Of a stretch of DNA of 64,000 nt, positions 1 through 8,699 are shown in pieces. The stretch spans positions 1,302,001 through 1,366,000 of the forward strand of contig NZ_CATYWO010000001.1 of the NCBI RefSeq assembly GCF_958405655.1, given 5' to 3'. A model generated the notes under the pieces. It saw only the letters and a list, made by a program, of their open reading frames with translations. It did no database searches and was not told the DNA's origin. Position 1 is the first letter of the stretch. Each line of letters starts with the position of its first letter. The stretch is from Ralstonia condita (GTDB lineage: Bacteria > Pseudomonadota > Gammaproteobacteria > Burkholderiales > Burkholderiaceae). The position numbers were made by a program, and so were the translations under genes.

Positions 1-177
1 CGCTACCGCGAGCTGCTGCGCGACTACGTTGTGCGCGCCCAGCGACGCGGCGGCCACACGCCCCATCTGCTGGAGGAGGCGCTCGCCTGGCATGTCCGTT
101 TCCGTGATCAGGGCTCGATGGCCCCGGCAGGTTCTATGGATGAGAGCCAGCGTCCGGAACCCGCTCTCAGCGCTTGA
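1..177 (+). CDS. C-terminal end of an unidentified protein (5' end outside window)
   Basis: An open frame runs from the first base to a TGA at 175-177 and encodes about 58 residues. It begins RYRELLRDYVVRAQRR and is rich in Arg, Glu and Leu, which suggests a helical C-terminal tail; the last 20 or so residues are Ser/Pro-rich and probably disordered. I do not recognise the family from this fragment. It converges on the LysR gene that follows on the minus strand, with a 17-nt gap. The reading frame and codon use look coding, but only the tail is visible. Confidence 0.45.
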   Translation, partial: RYRELLRDYVVRAQRRGGHTPHLLEEALAWHVRFRDQGSMAPAGSMDESQRPEPALSA

Positions 178-194
178 TGCGTGGGCGCCGCTGC

Positions 195-1088
195 TCAGGC
201 GCCCAGCACTTCCTCGCACGTCGCAAGCCACGCGCGAGCGGCGTGGGACAGGTACCGGCCCGGCGACCACAGGTGCGCAAGCGCCCAATCCATGTCCGGA
301 GCGGTCAGGCGTGCCACGGCCAGCTTGTCGCGGTTGGCAAGGTTGGCCACCAACGGCTGTGGCAAAAAAGTCGTGCCCAGTCCGGCAGCCGCCATGGAGG
401 CGAGGAATTCCCAGTGCCCGCTTTGTGCCGCGATGTGCGGCTCGAAGCGGGCTTCGATAAAGGCTTGGCGCAGCTTGCGCGTCAGCGAAAAGTCTTCGGC
501 AAGCAGTAGCAGCGGTTCGTCGCGCAGTGCCGCGAGGGTGACGGTCTTGCCCTTCGCCCACTTCGCCTTACGCGGCCCCACCACCCAGATCGGATACTTG
601 GCGAACGCCCGCGTAGCGAGTTCGAGGCCGCTGTCGCCGGGCAGTACGGTGGCGCCCACCTCCAGTTCACCGCTGGCGACCTGCTGCTCCACGGTCAGCC
701 CGCCATATTCGGCCAGGTTCAGCACCAGGTTGGGATAACGCTGGCGAAACGCGCTCACGACCGGCGAGAAGAACAGGTTCACCATCGGCGGGATGCCGAC
801 CGTGAGTTCACCGCGCCCAAGCGAAGACAGGTCGGCAACCTCAAGCGTCAGCCGATGCACCACGCCAAGCGTTTCCTGGCCGCGTGCATAGACGACCCGT
901 CCTACGTCTGTCAGGCGCACCTGCCTGCCTTCGCGGATCAGCAGCGGCTGGCCGATTTCGTTTTCCAGCTGACGAACCATCTTGCTGATGGTGGACTGCG
1001 TGACCGACAGCGAGCTTGCCGCCCGGGTGAAGCTCTGCAGCCGCGCGGTTTCAACGAAGTAACGGAGGGCTCGGATATCGATGGACAC
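195..1088 (-). CDS. LysR-family transcriptional regulator
   Basis: Encodes 297 aa, the usual LysR length. The N-terminal winged helix-turn-helix (about residues 4-63) has the typical pattern LRYFVETARLQSFTRAA, then TQSTISKMVRQLE, then a periplasmic-binding-like effector domain from about residue 90. Such proteins are cytoplasmic DNA-binding regulators that respond to a small metabolite. No divergently transcribed partner lies immediately upstream: 238 nt separate the start from the end of the next minus-strand gene, so the target cannot be read from context. The inducer is unknown. Confidence 0.88.
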   Translation of the reverse strand: MSIDIRALRYFVETARLQSFTRAASSLSVTQSTISKMVRQLENEIGQPLLIREGRQVRLTDVGRVVYARGQETLGVVHRLTLEVADLSSLGRGELTVGIPPMVNLFFSPVVSAFRQRYPNLVLNLAEYGGLTVEQQVASGELEVGATVLPGDSGLELATRAFAKYPIWVVGPRKAKWAKGKTVTLAALRDEPLLLLAEDFSLTRKLRQAFIEARFEPHIAAQSGHWEFLASMAAAGLGTTFLPQPLVANLANRDKLAVARLTAPDMDWALAHLWSPGRYLSHAARAWLATCEEVLGA

Positions 1089-1326
1089 GGGCGGACCTCT
1101 GCCATGAAGCAGGCGAATGGAATACGCAATAGTAATGAGGTTTTTCCATTCCGCGGCGCATGGGTTCCACCGCCGTCTTTCCCACGCCAGAGGGGACGGC
1201 TGACCAAACGATTCCGCGCCAGCATCCCGAGGCGGCGACTTGGCGCAAGCGCTTGAGGGATACGCGCAGACGCAACGGAAGCGGCCGGAGAGGCCGCCTC
1301 GTTATCAGTGTCGGCAGGGGGATGGC

Positions 1327-1860
1327 CTAGCTGGTTGCCTCGTCAATCAGCAGATCGAGCTGGGCGATCACGTTGCTGGCGTCGGGCTCCCCGCGTGCCT
1401 TGGCCAGCGCGTCCCTGAGCGTTTCGCGCAGCGCGATGAGCTCGGTGATGTTGCCAGCCTTTTCCACCTTCATTTCCAGCAGGTAGCCACGCAGGCCCAG
1501 GTAGCGGCTGATGGTTTCCGTATAGAAACGGTAGAGGCGCTGGTACCTCTCGATGCCTTCCTCGCTGGGCGGCGGCTTGGGCGTATCCGCGCCCTCCACT
1601 GCGGCAGGCGACCTACCGGGCAGGGCGCTGTTGACCGGCAACGCACCAGGCACATGCACGCGAATGTAGCCAGCTTGTTCGAGCTCATCGAACACGGCAG
1701 ATGTCATGCCCAGCGGCTCAAGCTGAACGAGGATGTCGTCGCAGGTTTTCTCGCCATTGATCATCAGAAGGAGCGCGCGGTGACGCTGGCCGAGACGATT
1801 CGCGCGGGTGCGGATCTCGTCCTGCCCCTTTTCGGTCTTCTGGTAGATGGTGGTGGTCAT
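1327..1860 (-). CDS. Conserved hypothetical protein, possible winged-helix N-terminus
   Basis: Encodes 177 aa. Residues 1-75 resemble a small winged-helix fold (TEKGQDEIRTRANRLGQRHR, a turn at NGEKTCDDI, then a strand-like segment ending AGYIRVHVPG). A Pro-rich linker follows (about 80-102), then a charged helical C-terminal region (about 103-177). No signal peptide or membrane segment is seen. It lies head to head with the aldehyde dehydrogenase gene (start-to-start gap 151 nt). I do not recognise a named family; a transcription-related or response role is only a guess from the fold pattern. Confidence 0.7.
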   Translation of the reverse strand: MTTTIYQKTEKGQDEIRTRANRLGQRHRALLLMINGEKTCDDILVQLEPLGMTSAVFDELEQAGYIRVHVPGALPVNSALPGRSPAAVEGADTPKPPPSEEGIERYQRLYRFYTETISRYLGLRGYLLEMKVEKAGNITELIALRETLRDALAKARGEPDASNVIAQLDLLIDEATS

Positions 1861-2011
1861 GCGGTCTCCCTCGTCCGGCGCGTCTGCAGTGCGCGCTCGA
1901 CTGGCTCTACAATAGCCCGATCATAACCGCCCGGGGGCGATGCTGGCCTCAGTCGCAACCCGGATAGCACAACGCGCACATCGCGCATCCACCAGAGCGA
2001 GACAAGCAACG

Positions 2012-3448
2012 ATGCAGCAACGCGACAAGCTTTTCATCAACGGCAAATGGGTCACCCCGCAGGGCAAGGGCGTGATTGAAGTGATTCATTCGGCCACCGA
2101 AGCCGTGATGGCGACGATTCCTGAAGGCAGCGTCGCCGACGCCGAAGCAGCCGTGGCGGCTGCCCGCGCCGCCTTCGACAGTTGGGCCGCCACGCCGGTG
2201 GCCAAGCGCGCCGAATACATCCAGAAGATCGCCGATGGCCTGAAGGCCCGCAGCGAGGAGCTGGCGCAACTCATCGCCGGTGAAGTCGGCATGCCCATCA
2301 AGCTGGCACGCGCCATCCAGGTCGGTGGCCCGGTCTACAACTGGGGCAATTTCGCCAAGCTGCTCGGCAAGTTCGAGTTTGAAGAGCAGGTCGGCAACTC
2401 GCTGGTCGTGCGCGAACCGGTGGGTGTGGTGGGCGCGATCACGCCGTGGAACTACCCGCTCAACCAGATCACCCTGAAGGTCGCGCCCGCGCTGGCGGCC
2501 GGTTGCACGGTCGTACTCAAGCCGTCGGAAGTGGCCCCGCTCAATGCCTTCGTGCTGGCCGAAGTGATCGAAGAAGCCGGCCTGCCGCCCGGCGTGTTCA
2601 ATCTCGTCACCGGCTACGGGCCCGTGGTGGGCGAGGTGCTGGCGAGCCATCCGGAAGTGGACATGGTGTCGTTCACGGGGTCCACGCGTGCCGGCAAGCG
2701 TGTGGCTGAACTGGCATCGCAATCGGTCAAGCGGGTGGCGCTGGAGCTGGGCGGCAAGTCCGCCTCGGTGATCCTGGATGACGCGGACCTGGCCGCTGCG
2801 GTCAAGGGCACGCTGTCGGCCTGCTTCCTCAATTCCGGACAGACCTGCTCGGCGCATACCCGCATGTTGGTGCCGCGCGCCAGGTACGAAGAAGTGAAAG
2901 CGCTTGCCGCACAGTTTGCTGCCGGCTACGTGCCGGGTGACCCGTCCCAGGAAACCACGCGCCTCGGTCCACTGATCTCCGCCGTCCAGCGCGAACGTGT
3001 GCTCGGCTATATCCGCAAGGGTCTGGAAGAGGGCGCCGATCTGATTGCCGGCGGGCCGGAAGCGCCGGAAGGCCTGCCGAAGGGGTTCTTCGTCAAGCCC
3101 ACCGTGCTTGGCAACGTAAAGACCACCGACACGGTGGCGCGCGAGGAGATCTTCGGACCGGTGCTCAGCGTGATCTGCTACGACGATGAGGACGAGGCCG
3201 TCCGCATTGCCAACGACAGCATCTACGGTCTGGGCGGCGGCGTCTGGTCGGGCGACGAGGCGCGGGCGATTCGCGTCGCGCGGCGCATCCGTACGGGGCA
3301 GGTCGACATCAACGGCGGGCCGTTCAACATGCAGGCGCCGTTTGGCGGCTACAAGCAATCCGGCAACGGGCGTGAGAACGGCAAGTACGGGCTGGAGGAG
3401 TTTCTGGAGTACAAGGCGCTCCAGCTCAAGCCCGCGCAGACCGCCTGA
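2012..3448 (+). CDS. NAD(P)-dependent aldehyde dehydrogenase family protein
   Basis: Encodes 478 aa from the ATG at 2012 (MQQRDKLFINGKW), a typical ALDH length. An in-frame upstream start at 1940 would add an Arg/Ala-rich stretch unlike the family, so it was not used. Visible motifs are the cofactor-binding TPWNYPLNQ and FTGSTRAGK, the general-base Glu245 in LELGGK, the nucleophile Cys279 in NSGQTCS, and EEIFGPVLS near the C-terminus. The protein oxidises an aldehyde to the acid in the cytoplasm. The substrate is not evident: the gene is followed at once by a terminator and looks monocistronic. Confidence 0.93.
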   Translation: MQQRDKLFINGKWVTPQGKGVIEVIHSATEAVMATIPEGSVADAEAAVAAARAAFDSWAATPVAKRAEYIQKIADGLKARSEELAQLIAGEVGMPIKLARAIQVGGPVYNWGNFAKLLGKFEFEEQVGNSLVVREPVGVVGAITPWNYPLNQITLKVAPALAAGCTVVLKPSEVAPLNAFVLAEVIEEAGLPPGVFNLVTGYGPVVGEVLASHPEVDMVSFTGSTRAGKRVAELASQSVKRVALELGGKSASVILDDADLAAAVKGTLSACFLNSGQTCSAHTRMLVPRARYEEVKALAAQFAAGYVPGDPSQETTRLGPLISAVQRERVLGYIRKGLEEGADLIAGGPEAPEGLPKGFFVKPTVLGNVKTTDTVAREEIFGPVLSVICYDDEDEAVRIANDSIYGLGGGVWSGDEARAIRVARRIRTGQVDINGGPFNMQAPFGGYKQSGNGRENGKYGLEEFLEYKALQLKPAQTA

Positions 3449-3472
3449 CCTCTCTGCGGCACCTACGAAAAA

Positions 3473-3498
3473 CCCCGGCTTTCGCCGGGGATTTTTTT
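3473..3498 (+). terminator. Rho-independent terminator after the aldehyde dehydrogenase gene
   Basis: A perfect 7-bp stem, CCCCGGC (3473-3479) with GCCGGGG (3484-3490), closes a TTTC loop and is followed by A and seven T residues (3492-3498). It sits 24 nt after the stop codon. A run of A residues before the stem may let it act in both directions and also end transcription of the convergent DUF1289 gene. Confidence 0.93.
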
Positions 3499-3516
3499 GA
3501 TTGCGGCTGGCGGCGC

Positions 3517-3780
3517 TTACTTCCGGCTGCCGTCGGGGTGGTATCCCTGGGCAGTCCCGTCGGCAAGGATGCGGGTCCAGACAGCGTCGCGCTCGTCGTC
3601 GGTCATGAACACCCAATTGCTGACTTCCAGCGCGGTGCGCCCGCAACCTTGGCAGACCTCGTCGAAGAGGGTCGAGCAGATGCCGATGCATGGGCTGTCG
3701 GGGCGGCCGAGCAGGGTGCTGCCGGAAGACGCACTGGTCTCTTCGTCGGACATGGGGCTGAGGGCGGAGGGTTGAGACAT
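3517..3780 (-). CDS. DUF1289 family small cysteine-rich protein
   Basis: Encodes up to 87 aa. The diagnostic DUF1289 pattern is clear: SPCIGICS, then CQGCGRT, giving four conserved cysteines that could bind a metal, followed by an Asp/Glu-rich stretch around DDERDAVW. An internal Met at residue 10 (MSDEET) is a plausible alternative start, because the first nine residues are not conserved-looking. Family function is unknown. It begins 6 nt after the stop of the GH15 gene on the same strand, so the two are probably co-transcribed. Confidence 0.85.
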   Translation of the reverse strand: MSQPSALSPMSDEETSASSGSTLLGRPDSPCIGICSTLFDEVCQGCGRTALEVSNWVFMTDDERDAVWTRILADGTAQGYHPDGSRK

Positions 3781-3786
3781 GAGCGC

Positions 3787-5673
3787 CTATTTTACCGGCT
3801 TCGGCGTGGGGCTTGCGTGCCCCGCGCGTTGGCTTACGTGGTCGGCGGCGGCGCACAGGGTCAAGGCCGAATTCACCAGCGCAATGTGCGAAAACGCCTG
3901 CGGGAAATTGCCGACAAGGCGGCCTGCGCGCGGGTCGTATTCCTCCGCCAGCAGCCCCACGTCGTTGCGCAGCGCAAGCAGCCTGGCAAATAGCGCACGC
4001 GCTTCGTCATGCCGCCCCTGCAAGGCGAGGTTGTCGACATACCAGAAGCTGCACGCGAGGAAGACCCCCTCGCCCTGGGGCAAGCCGTCGGCCACGGCTT
4101 CGGTACGGTAGCGACGCACGAGGCCGTCGACGAGCAGGTCTTCTTCGACGGCCCGCACAGTCGCCTGGATGCGCGGATCTGCCGCAGGCAGGAAGCCGAC
4201 CAGCGGCAGCATCAGCAACGCAGCATCCATCTCGTCGCTGCCGTAGCTCTGCACGAAGCAGCCGCGCCTGGCGTTGTAGCCGTGTGTGCAGACCTCGGCG
4301 TGGATGCGCTCGCGCACGCCGCGCCAGCGCTCGACGGGGCCGGCCAGATTGAATTGCTCGATCGTCTTGACGGCTCGGTCGAATGCCACCCACGCCATCA
4401 CCTTGGAATACGTGAAATGCCGCGACGGGCCGCGTACCTCCCAGATGCCTCGATCCGGCGATTGCCAGACACCTTCCAGATGCGTCATCAGCGCAACCTG
4501 CAACTGCCAGGACGCTTCGTCGCCATCGAGGCCGCCCTTGCGGGCGATGTAGAGCGCATCCATCAGTTCGCCATAGACGTCGAGCTGCAGCTGCATGGCG
4601 GCAGCATTGCCGACGCGCACGGGCTGCGCGCCTTCGTAGCCGGGGAGCCACGGTACGGTCCATTCGCCCAGGCGGCGCTCGCCTGCAATGCCGTACATGA
4701 TCTGCACCTGCGAAGGGCTGCCCGCAATGGCGCGCTCCAGCCATTCGCGCCAGGCCCGGGCTTCGTTGTAGTAGCCGGCGTTCATGAGGGCGAGCAGGGT
4801 CAGGGTGGCGTCGCGCAGCCAGCAGTAGCGGTAGTCCCAGTTACGCACGCCGCCGAGCTGCTCGGGCAACGAGGTGGTGGGGGCCGCCACGACGCCGCCG
4901 GTACGGTGGTAAGTGAGCGCCTTGAGCGTGATGAGCGAGCGCGTGACGGCTTCCGTCCATTCGCCTGCACCCTGGCAGCGGTCGGACCACGCGCGCCAGC
5001 GTGCCTCGATGTCGACTTGTGCTTCGAGCGCGTCGATGGACTCCGGCAGCGGCAGATGCGATGGGGAATGCGTCAGCACGAACGGCACGGCCTCACTCTC
5101 GGCGACGACAAAATCGGCCACGGTGGAGAGGTTTTCGCCCCGGATGGGGGCGGGCGTGCGCAGGGTCGTCATGTTGGGCCCCGCGACGGCGCGCAATACG
5201 CAGTTGGGCGTGTCGCATGGGCCGTCGGCCGTGGTACCGGTAGCTTCCGAAACGCGGCTCACCCAGGGCACGGAGGCGCCGTAATCGAAGCGCAGGGTGA
5301 GGTCCATGCGCATGGTCACCGTTCCGGAGATGCCGCGCACGATGCGGATGAGGTCCGACGTGTCGTCTCGCCTGGCGCTGGTGCCGGGCAGGCGCAAAGT
5401 CATCAGGTCTGTCAGGCTGACGACGCCGGTGTCGGTTTCAAACACCGTCTCGAGCACCAGCGTGCCCGGCAGGTAGCGGCGGTGCACGCGGCGCACGCCA
5501 CCTTGCGGGGCGATGCGCCAGCGTCCGTGGTCGGGGGTGCCGAGCAGCGCGGCAAAGCATGCGCCCGAATCGAACCGGGGCCAGCACAGCCAGTCGACCG
5601 ACCCGTTGCGCGAGACCAGTGCAGCGGTTTCACAATCGCCTATCAGGGCATAATCTTCGATCTTCGAGGGCAT
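3787..5673 (-). CDS. Glycoside hydrolase family 15 protein (glucoamylase/trehalase-like)
   Basis: Encodes 628 aa starting MPSKIEDYALIGDCETAALV, the classic start of bacterial GH15-like proteins. A longer open frame upstream exists, but this ATG is where homology-like sequence begins. The order is an N-terminal beta-sandwich domain (about 1-270) and then an (alpha/alpha)6 catalytic barrel, with NWDYRYCWLRDA and the signature GIWEVRG with RHFTYSKVM in its middle, and FLACSFWYVDNL near the end. Family members hydrolyse alpha-glucosidic bonds (trehalose, starch oligosaccharides). There is no signal peptide, so it is cytoplasmic. It is divergent from the DUF2252 gene with only 36 nt between starts. 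Exact substrate unproven. Confidence 0.92.
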   Translation of the reverse strand: MPSKIEDYALIGDCETAALVSRNGSVDWLCWPRFDSGACFAALLGTPDHGRWRIAPQGGVRRVHRRYLPGTLVLETVFETDTGVVSLTDLMTLRLPGTSARRDDTSDLIRIVRGISGTVTMRMDLTLRFDYGASVPWVSRVSEATGTTADGPCDTPNCVLRAVAGPNMTTLRTPAPIRGENLSTVADFVVAESEAVPFVLTHSPSHLPLPESIDALEAQVDIEARWRAWSDRCQGAGEWTEAVTRSLITLKALTYHRTGGVVAAPTTSLPEQLGGVRNWDYRYCWLRDATLTLLALMNAGYYNEARAWREWLERAIAGSPSQVQIMYGIAGERRLGEWTVPWLPGYEGAQPVRVGNAAAMQLQLDVYGELMDALYIARKGGLDGDEASWQLQVALMTHLEGVWQSPDRGIWEVRGPSRHFTYSKVMAWVAFDRAVKTIEQFNLAGPVERWRGVRERIHAEVCTHGYNARRGCFVQSYGSDEMDAALLMLPLVGFLPAADPRIQATVRAVEEDLLVDGLVRRYRTEAVADGLPQGEGVFLACSFWYVDNLALQGRHDEARALFARLLALRNDVGLLAEEYDPRAGRLVGNFPQAFSHIALVNSALTLCAAADHVSQRAGHASPTPKPVK

Positions 5674-5709
5674 TGCACTCCACTCCAAGTGACCGACGAG
5701 GCCGTGACC

Positions 5710-6936
5710 ATGCACGATAGCACCCGCACCATTCTCGAATACAACGCCGGGCGCGACCCGGAGCGGCTCACCCGCAAGCTCGCCGCCATCGCTGCCGATC
5801 CGTTCTCGTTCTTTCGCGGTACCAACAACCTGTACGCGGCCTCGCTGGCCGATGCCCCGCTGCTGCATGATGCCCCGTGCACGCTTGTCTGCGGAGACCT
5901 GCATCTCGAGAATTTCGGCAGCTTCAAGGGCGATAACGGCCTCGTCTATTTCGACATGAACGATTTCGACGAGGCCCTGGCCGCACCGTTCACCGTCGAT
6001 CTCGTCCGCGTGCTGTCAAGCCTTCAGGTGGCCGCGCGCTGCTGGAAACTGGCGGACGAAGACGCACGCAACCTCTGCCACCGCTTCCTTGACACGTATG
6101 CCGCTGCGCTGGTCGATGGCAAGCCACGTTGGGTCGAACGCGCCACGGCCACGGGCATCGTGTACGACCTGTTGCGCGGCCTGCGCAAGCGCAACCGCGC
6201 AGCCTACCTGGCCGACCGCACGGAGCGCGACGGCAACCGCGTCAGCCTGCGTATCGATGGACGCCGCACATTGCGTGCCAGCAAGGACGAGGCCCGGCGC
6301 GCGCGCCGCATCCTGGAAGCGTATGGGGAGCAGGGCGATGGCCAGCGTTTTATCGCGATCGACGTGGCGCGGCGCATTGCCGGTACGGGCAGCCTGGGGC
6401 TGGAGCGCTATTCGGTGCTGGCGCGCCCCCAGGACGATCCCGCCACGCTGCGCCTGATCGACATCAAGCTCGCTGTCCCGAGTGTGTGGGCCGCTGCGCT
6501 GGGCCATGCGGGGAGCGTGGCGCCCTGGCGCAGCGAGGCTGTGCGGGTGGTTGGCATCCAGCGCATCTCCCAGGCGATCTCACCGGCGCTGCTGCGCGGC
6601 GTGGTGTACGGGGCCAAGGGTGAGGCGCCAAAGTCATACGTGGTCAAGAGCCTGCAGCCGACCGCTGACCGCGTGGCGCTGGGCTCCGGCAAAAACGTCG
6701 TCGCCAACCTGGACGATGCACTGCAGACCATGGCCCGCGTTGCGGCGTGGTGCCATCTGCGCGGGTGCGGCCGGCATGGAACCGATCTGGTCGAACGGGT
6801 GCAGGACTACGCGGCCGGCACGGCGTGGCGCAAGTCGGCGCTCAAGCTGGCAGCACATGGGCGTGACGTGTCGCTACGGCAATGGGCCGAGTTTGCCGAG
6901 GATTACCGCCAGGCGCGCGGTGACAAGGCCCGCTGA
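5710..6936 (+). CDS. DUF2252 family protein (kinase-like fold)
   Basis: Encodes 408 aa from ATG 5710, preceded by GACGAGG (5695-5701). Family marks include FFRGTNNLYA, CGDLHLENFGSF (a phosphotransferase-like HxD-type loop), and YFDMNDFDEA, which resembles the metal-binding loop of aminoglycoside-phosphotransferase-fold proteins. The C-terminal half has KSYVVKSLQP. The biochemical role of DUF2252 is not established; a small-molecule or sugar kinase role is an inference from the motifs. The divergent GH15 gene suggests a shared link to glucan or trehalose metabolism. The large frame extending upstream through the GH15 gene is a shadow. Confidence 0.88.
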   Translation: MHDSTRTILEYNAGRDPERLTRKLAAIAADPFSFFRGTNNLYAASLADAPLLHDAPCTLVCGDLHLENFGSFKGDNGLVYFDMNDFDEALAAPFTVDLVRVLSSLQVAARCWKLADEDARNLCHRFLDTYAAALVDGKPRWVERATATGIVYDLLRGLRKRNRAAYLADRTERDGNRVSLRIDGRRTLRASKDEARRARRILEAYGEQGDGQRFIAIDVARRIAGTGSLGLERYSVLARPQDDPATLRLIDIKLAVPSVWAAALGHAGSVAPWRSEAVRVVGIQRISQAISPALLRGVVYGAKGEAPKSYVVKSLQPTADRVALGSGKNVVANLDDALQTMARVAAWCHLRGCGRHGTDLVERVQDYAAGTAWRKSALKLAAHGRDVSLRQWAEFAEDYRQARGDKAR

Positions 6937-7047
6937 GTGCGCGAGGGCGGCCATTGGCCTCCGGCGCTCGGCGCCTGTTTGAAGTCGCCCTGAGCGCACC
7001 ATGAAGAACCTCGATAACTCCACGCGGCGCGGGGTCTCGCACGGTAA

Positions 7048-7240
7048 ATGTCGCAGGGGGAGCGCCGCATCATCGGCGTGATGGTCGAAAGCAATCTCGA
7101 AGCGGGCCGCCACGACCTGAAACCGGGCGTGCCGCTCCAGTACGGCGCGTCGATCACAGGCGCGCCTGAGCTGGACGCAGACTGAGCCCGTGCTCGACGT
7201 ACTGGCCGAGGCGGTGCGGCATCGGCGCGCGTATTCGTAC
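7048..7240 (+). pseudogene. 3' remnant of a class I DAHP synthase gene (aroF/aroG type)
   Basis: The frame starting at 7048 reads SQGERRIIGVMVESNLEAG and then LQYGASITGA, matching the strongly conserved C-terminal part of 3-deoxy-7-phosphoheptulonate synthase. At about 7164-7166 the frame breaks. Continuing in the frame of CTG 7166 gives LSWTQTEP and then VLDVLAEAVRHRRA, the normal C-terminus. The pattern fits a 2-nt loss in the conserved Ala-Cys-Leu segment. No N-terminal two-thirds, start codon or upstream barrel is present, so the enzyme cannot be made. It is probably debris of a duplicated or rearranged locus. Confidence 0.8.
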
Positions 7241-7660
7241 GACGGGTCAGATAAGGACGGTGGATTCTGCTTTTGCCGCCTTGTACCGATCGCCGACGTC
7301 GGTCGGCGTTTCTTTAGTCCATTCAATGACTGCCAGTCGGATGCACACTCGCGTGCAGCTTGGTCTTGTCTTGCGAGCAGGCATCCCGCCCACATCGTCC
7401 AGGCACCGACCTATCGCGTCGGCTGGTCTCTTCCCAAATCACATTTGGTGTTCGCTTGGTGCGTTGGGTGCCTGCATTGAGCTGCATTTCAGACTGCTCT
7501 TACATATCTGGCGTCGCCCAACATCCAGAATCCGACCAGGCATTGCATTGCAATAGCTGGCGAAGTCAATTGGCAGCGTGCTGTTCACCGTACGGGCAGC
7601 GCTTCCGGGGCCTCTCCCAATTAAACGGAGATACGCCTAGGAATTAGGGTTGATTTGAAT
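7241..7660. other. Gene-free interval upstream of the fimbrial gene
   Basis: No convincing coding sequence is seen in either direction. The sequence becomes less GC-rich and less codon-biased than the flanks, and continues that way into the first half of the fimbrial gene. Short open frames here lack family signatures and good ribosome binding sites. It probably holds the fimbrial gene promoter plus recombination debris. Confidence 0.5.
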
Positions 7661-8671
7661 ATGGATAACGCGATGCGTGAAATGAGTCTGCCCGACCGCT
7701 GCGATCACTATTTCTGGAACGACTTAATGATGACAAATCGACCGAGTGCGCAAGCCATGCGCAGGATTGGATGCACAGTATTGGCGGCCCTGATTTTGCC
7801 TGTGGCAAAGCCGGCTTTGGCTGATGAGGGCCGCGATATCAACCCTTTTCCTGCTCCGATTACACTACCGAAAAATACTCCGACTGATAGGGTTGTGGCG
7901 AGGGCATATAGGACGCCTCAACAGATATGTGGTAAAGCCACCTGCACGTTAATCGCATTTGATATCTACAGTCTCCGCGGCAACCAGTGGATCTGGTTCG
8001 CAGATGGGCCACGCGCTGGCACAGAACTTAGAGGCTTGGATATGCAGATCGTGGTCAATGGAGAACCTCTGGGGAAGTTTTTTGGAGGTAAGTCAGTGGA
8101 ATTTTCCTCCCCCATCGAAATTCAGTTGCTGAGAAACAAATATGAAATGGCTAATTCAGTGGCCAAGAACCATCTTCAGTTCACGCTTTTCTCAGCAGGT
8201 CCAGGAGACTCGATCGGAAGGTACATCCATCTCAACACGAGCGTGACCTGGGTCGAAGAGAGCTGCTCGGTGCCGAGTCAGACGGTAGTGCTGCCATCCA
8301 CGCGGGCAGGGAGCTTAACCGGCATCGGGACGACGGCCGGCGAGCGCAGTTTCCAGATTCAAATCAACAACTGCCCCAAGGGATTCAACAAGGTTCTTTA
8401 CAGGCTCACGCCGGAGGGCGGCACCATTGAGAATGCACCGGGTGTGTTGCCGCTTTCCGCTGATTCCACCGCAAAGGGCGTGAAGATCAAGGTGACCGAC
8501 AACGCGGGCGCGGCGGCTGCATTTGATACGTCGATCGCCGTCGATGCTTACGACAAGGACACGGGCGGTTCTTTCTCGATCCCGATGCGGGTGTCGTATG
8601 TTCAGACCGAAGCCAACATCACGCCCGGCACCGTGAATGGCGCCATGTCGGTGCTGATGGAGTATCAGTGA
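7661..8671 (+). CDS. Fimbrial adhesin-like protein (type 1 pilin domain at C-terminus)
   Basis: Encodes 336 aa from ATG 7661. Alternative starts at 7727 and 7757 leave a cleaner signal peptide (MRRIGCTVLAALILPVAKPA, cut near ALADE). Residues about 60-200 are an unrecognised N-terminal domain where a receptor-binding domain would sit. The C-terminal 145 residues look like a chaperone-usher pilin domain: SCSVPSQTVVLP, paired Cys, LPLSADSTAKGVKIKV, and a terminal MSVLMEYQ beta strand. The N-terminal half is visibly less GC-rich than neighbouring genes, which suggests acquisition. No chaperone, usher or major pilin gene is nearby, so export would need partners elsewhere in the genome. Confidence 0.8.
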   Translation: MDNAMREMSLPDRCDHYFWNDLMMTNRPSAQAMRRIGCTVLAALILPVAKPALADEGRDINPFPAPITLPKNTPTDRVVARAYRTPQQICGKATCTLIAFDIYSLRGNQWIWFADGPRAGTELRGLDMQIVVNGEPLGKFFGGKSVEFSSPIEIQLLRNKYEMANSVAKNHLQFTLFSAGPGDSIGRYIHLNTSVTWVEESCSVPSQTVVLPSTRAGSLTGIGTTAGERSFQIQINNCPKGFNKVLYRLTPEGGTIENAPGVLPLSADSTAKGVKIKVTDNAGAAAAFDTSIAVDAYDKDTGGSFSIPMRVSYVQTEANITPGTVNGAMSVLMEYQ

Positions 8672-8699
8672 CGAGCGCTGGCGGGGTGCGTAAAGCGCT

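Noticed and set aside
1949..3856. A 635-codon open frame on the minus strand opposite the aldehyde dehydrogenase gene
   Set aside because: It is a mirror frame of a GC-rich gene: Arg/His/Gly/Ala-rich, no domain, and the plus strand has a full ALDH with catalytic residues.
4009..5709. 567-codon in-frame extension upstream of the DUF2252 protein
   Set aside because: It is antisense to the GH15 gene and low in recognisable structure; DUF2252 homology starts at ATG 5710, which has a ribosome binding site.
6963..6975. GGCGC-TCG-GCGCC hairpin after the DUF2252 gene as a terminator
   Set aside because: The stem is only 5 bp and the following T-run is interrupted.
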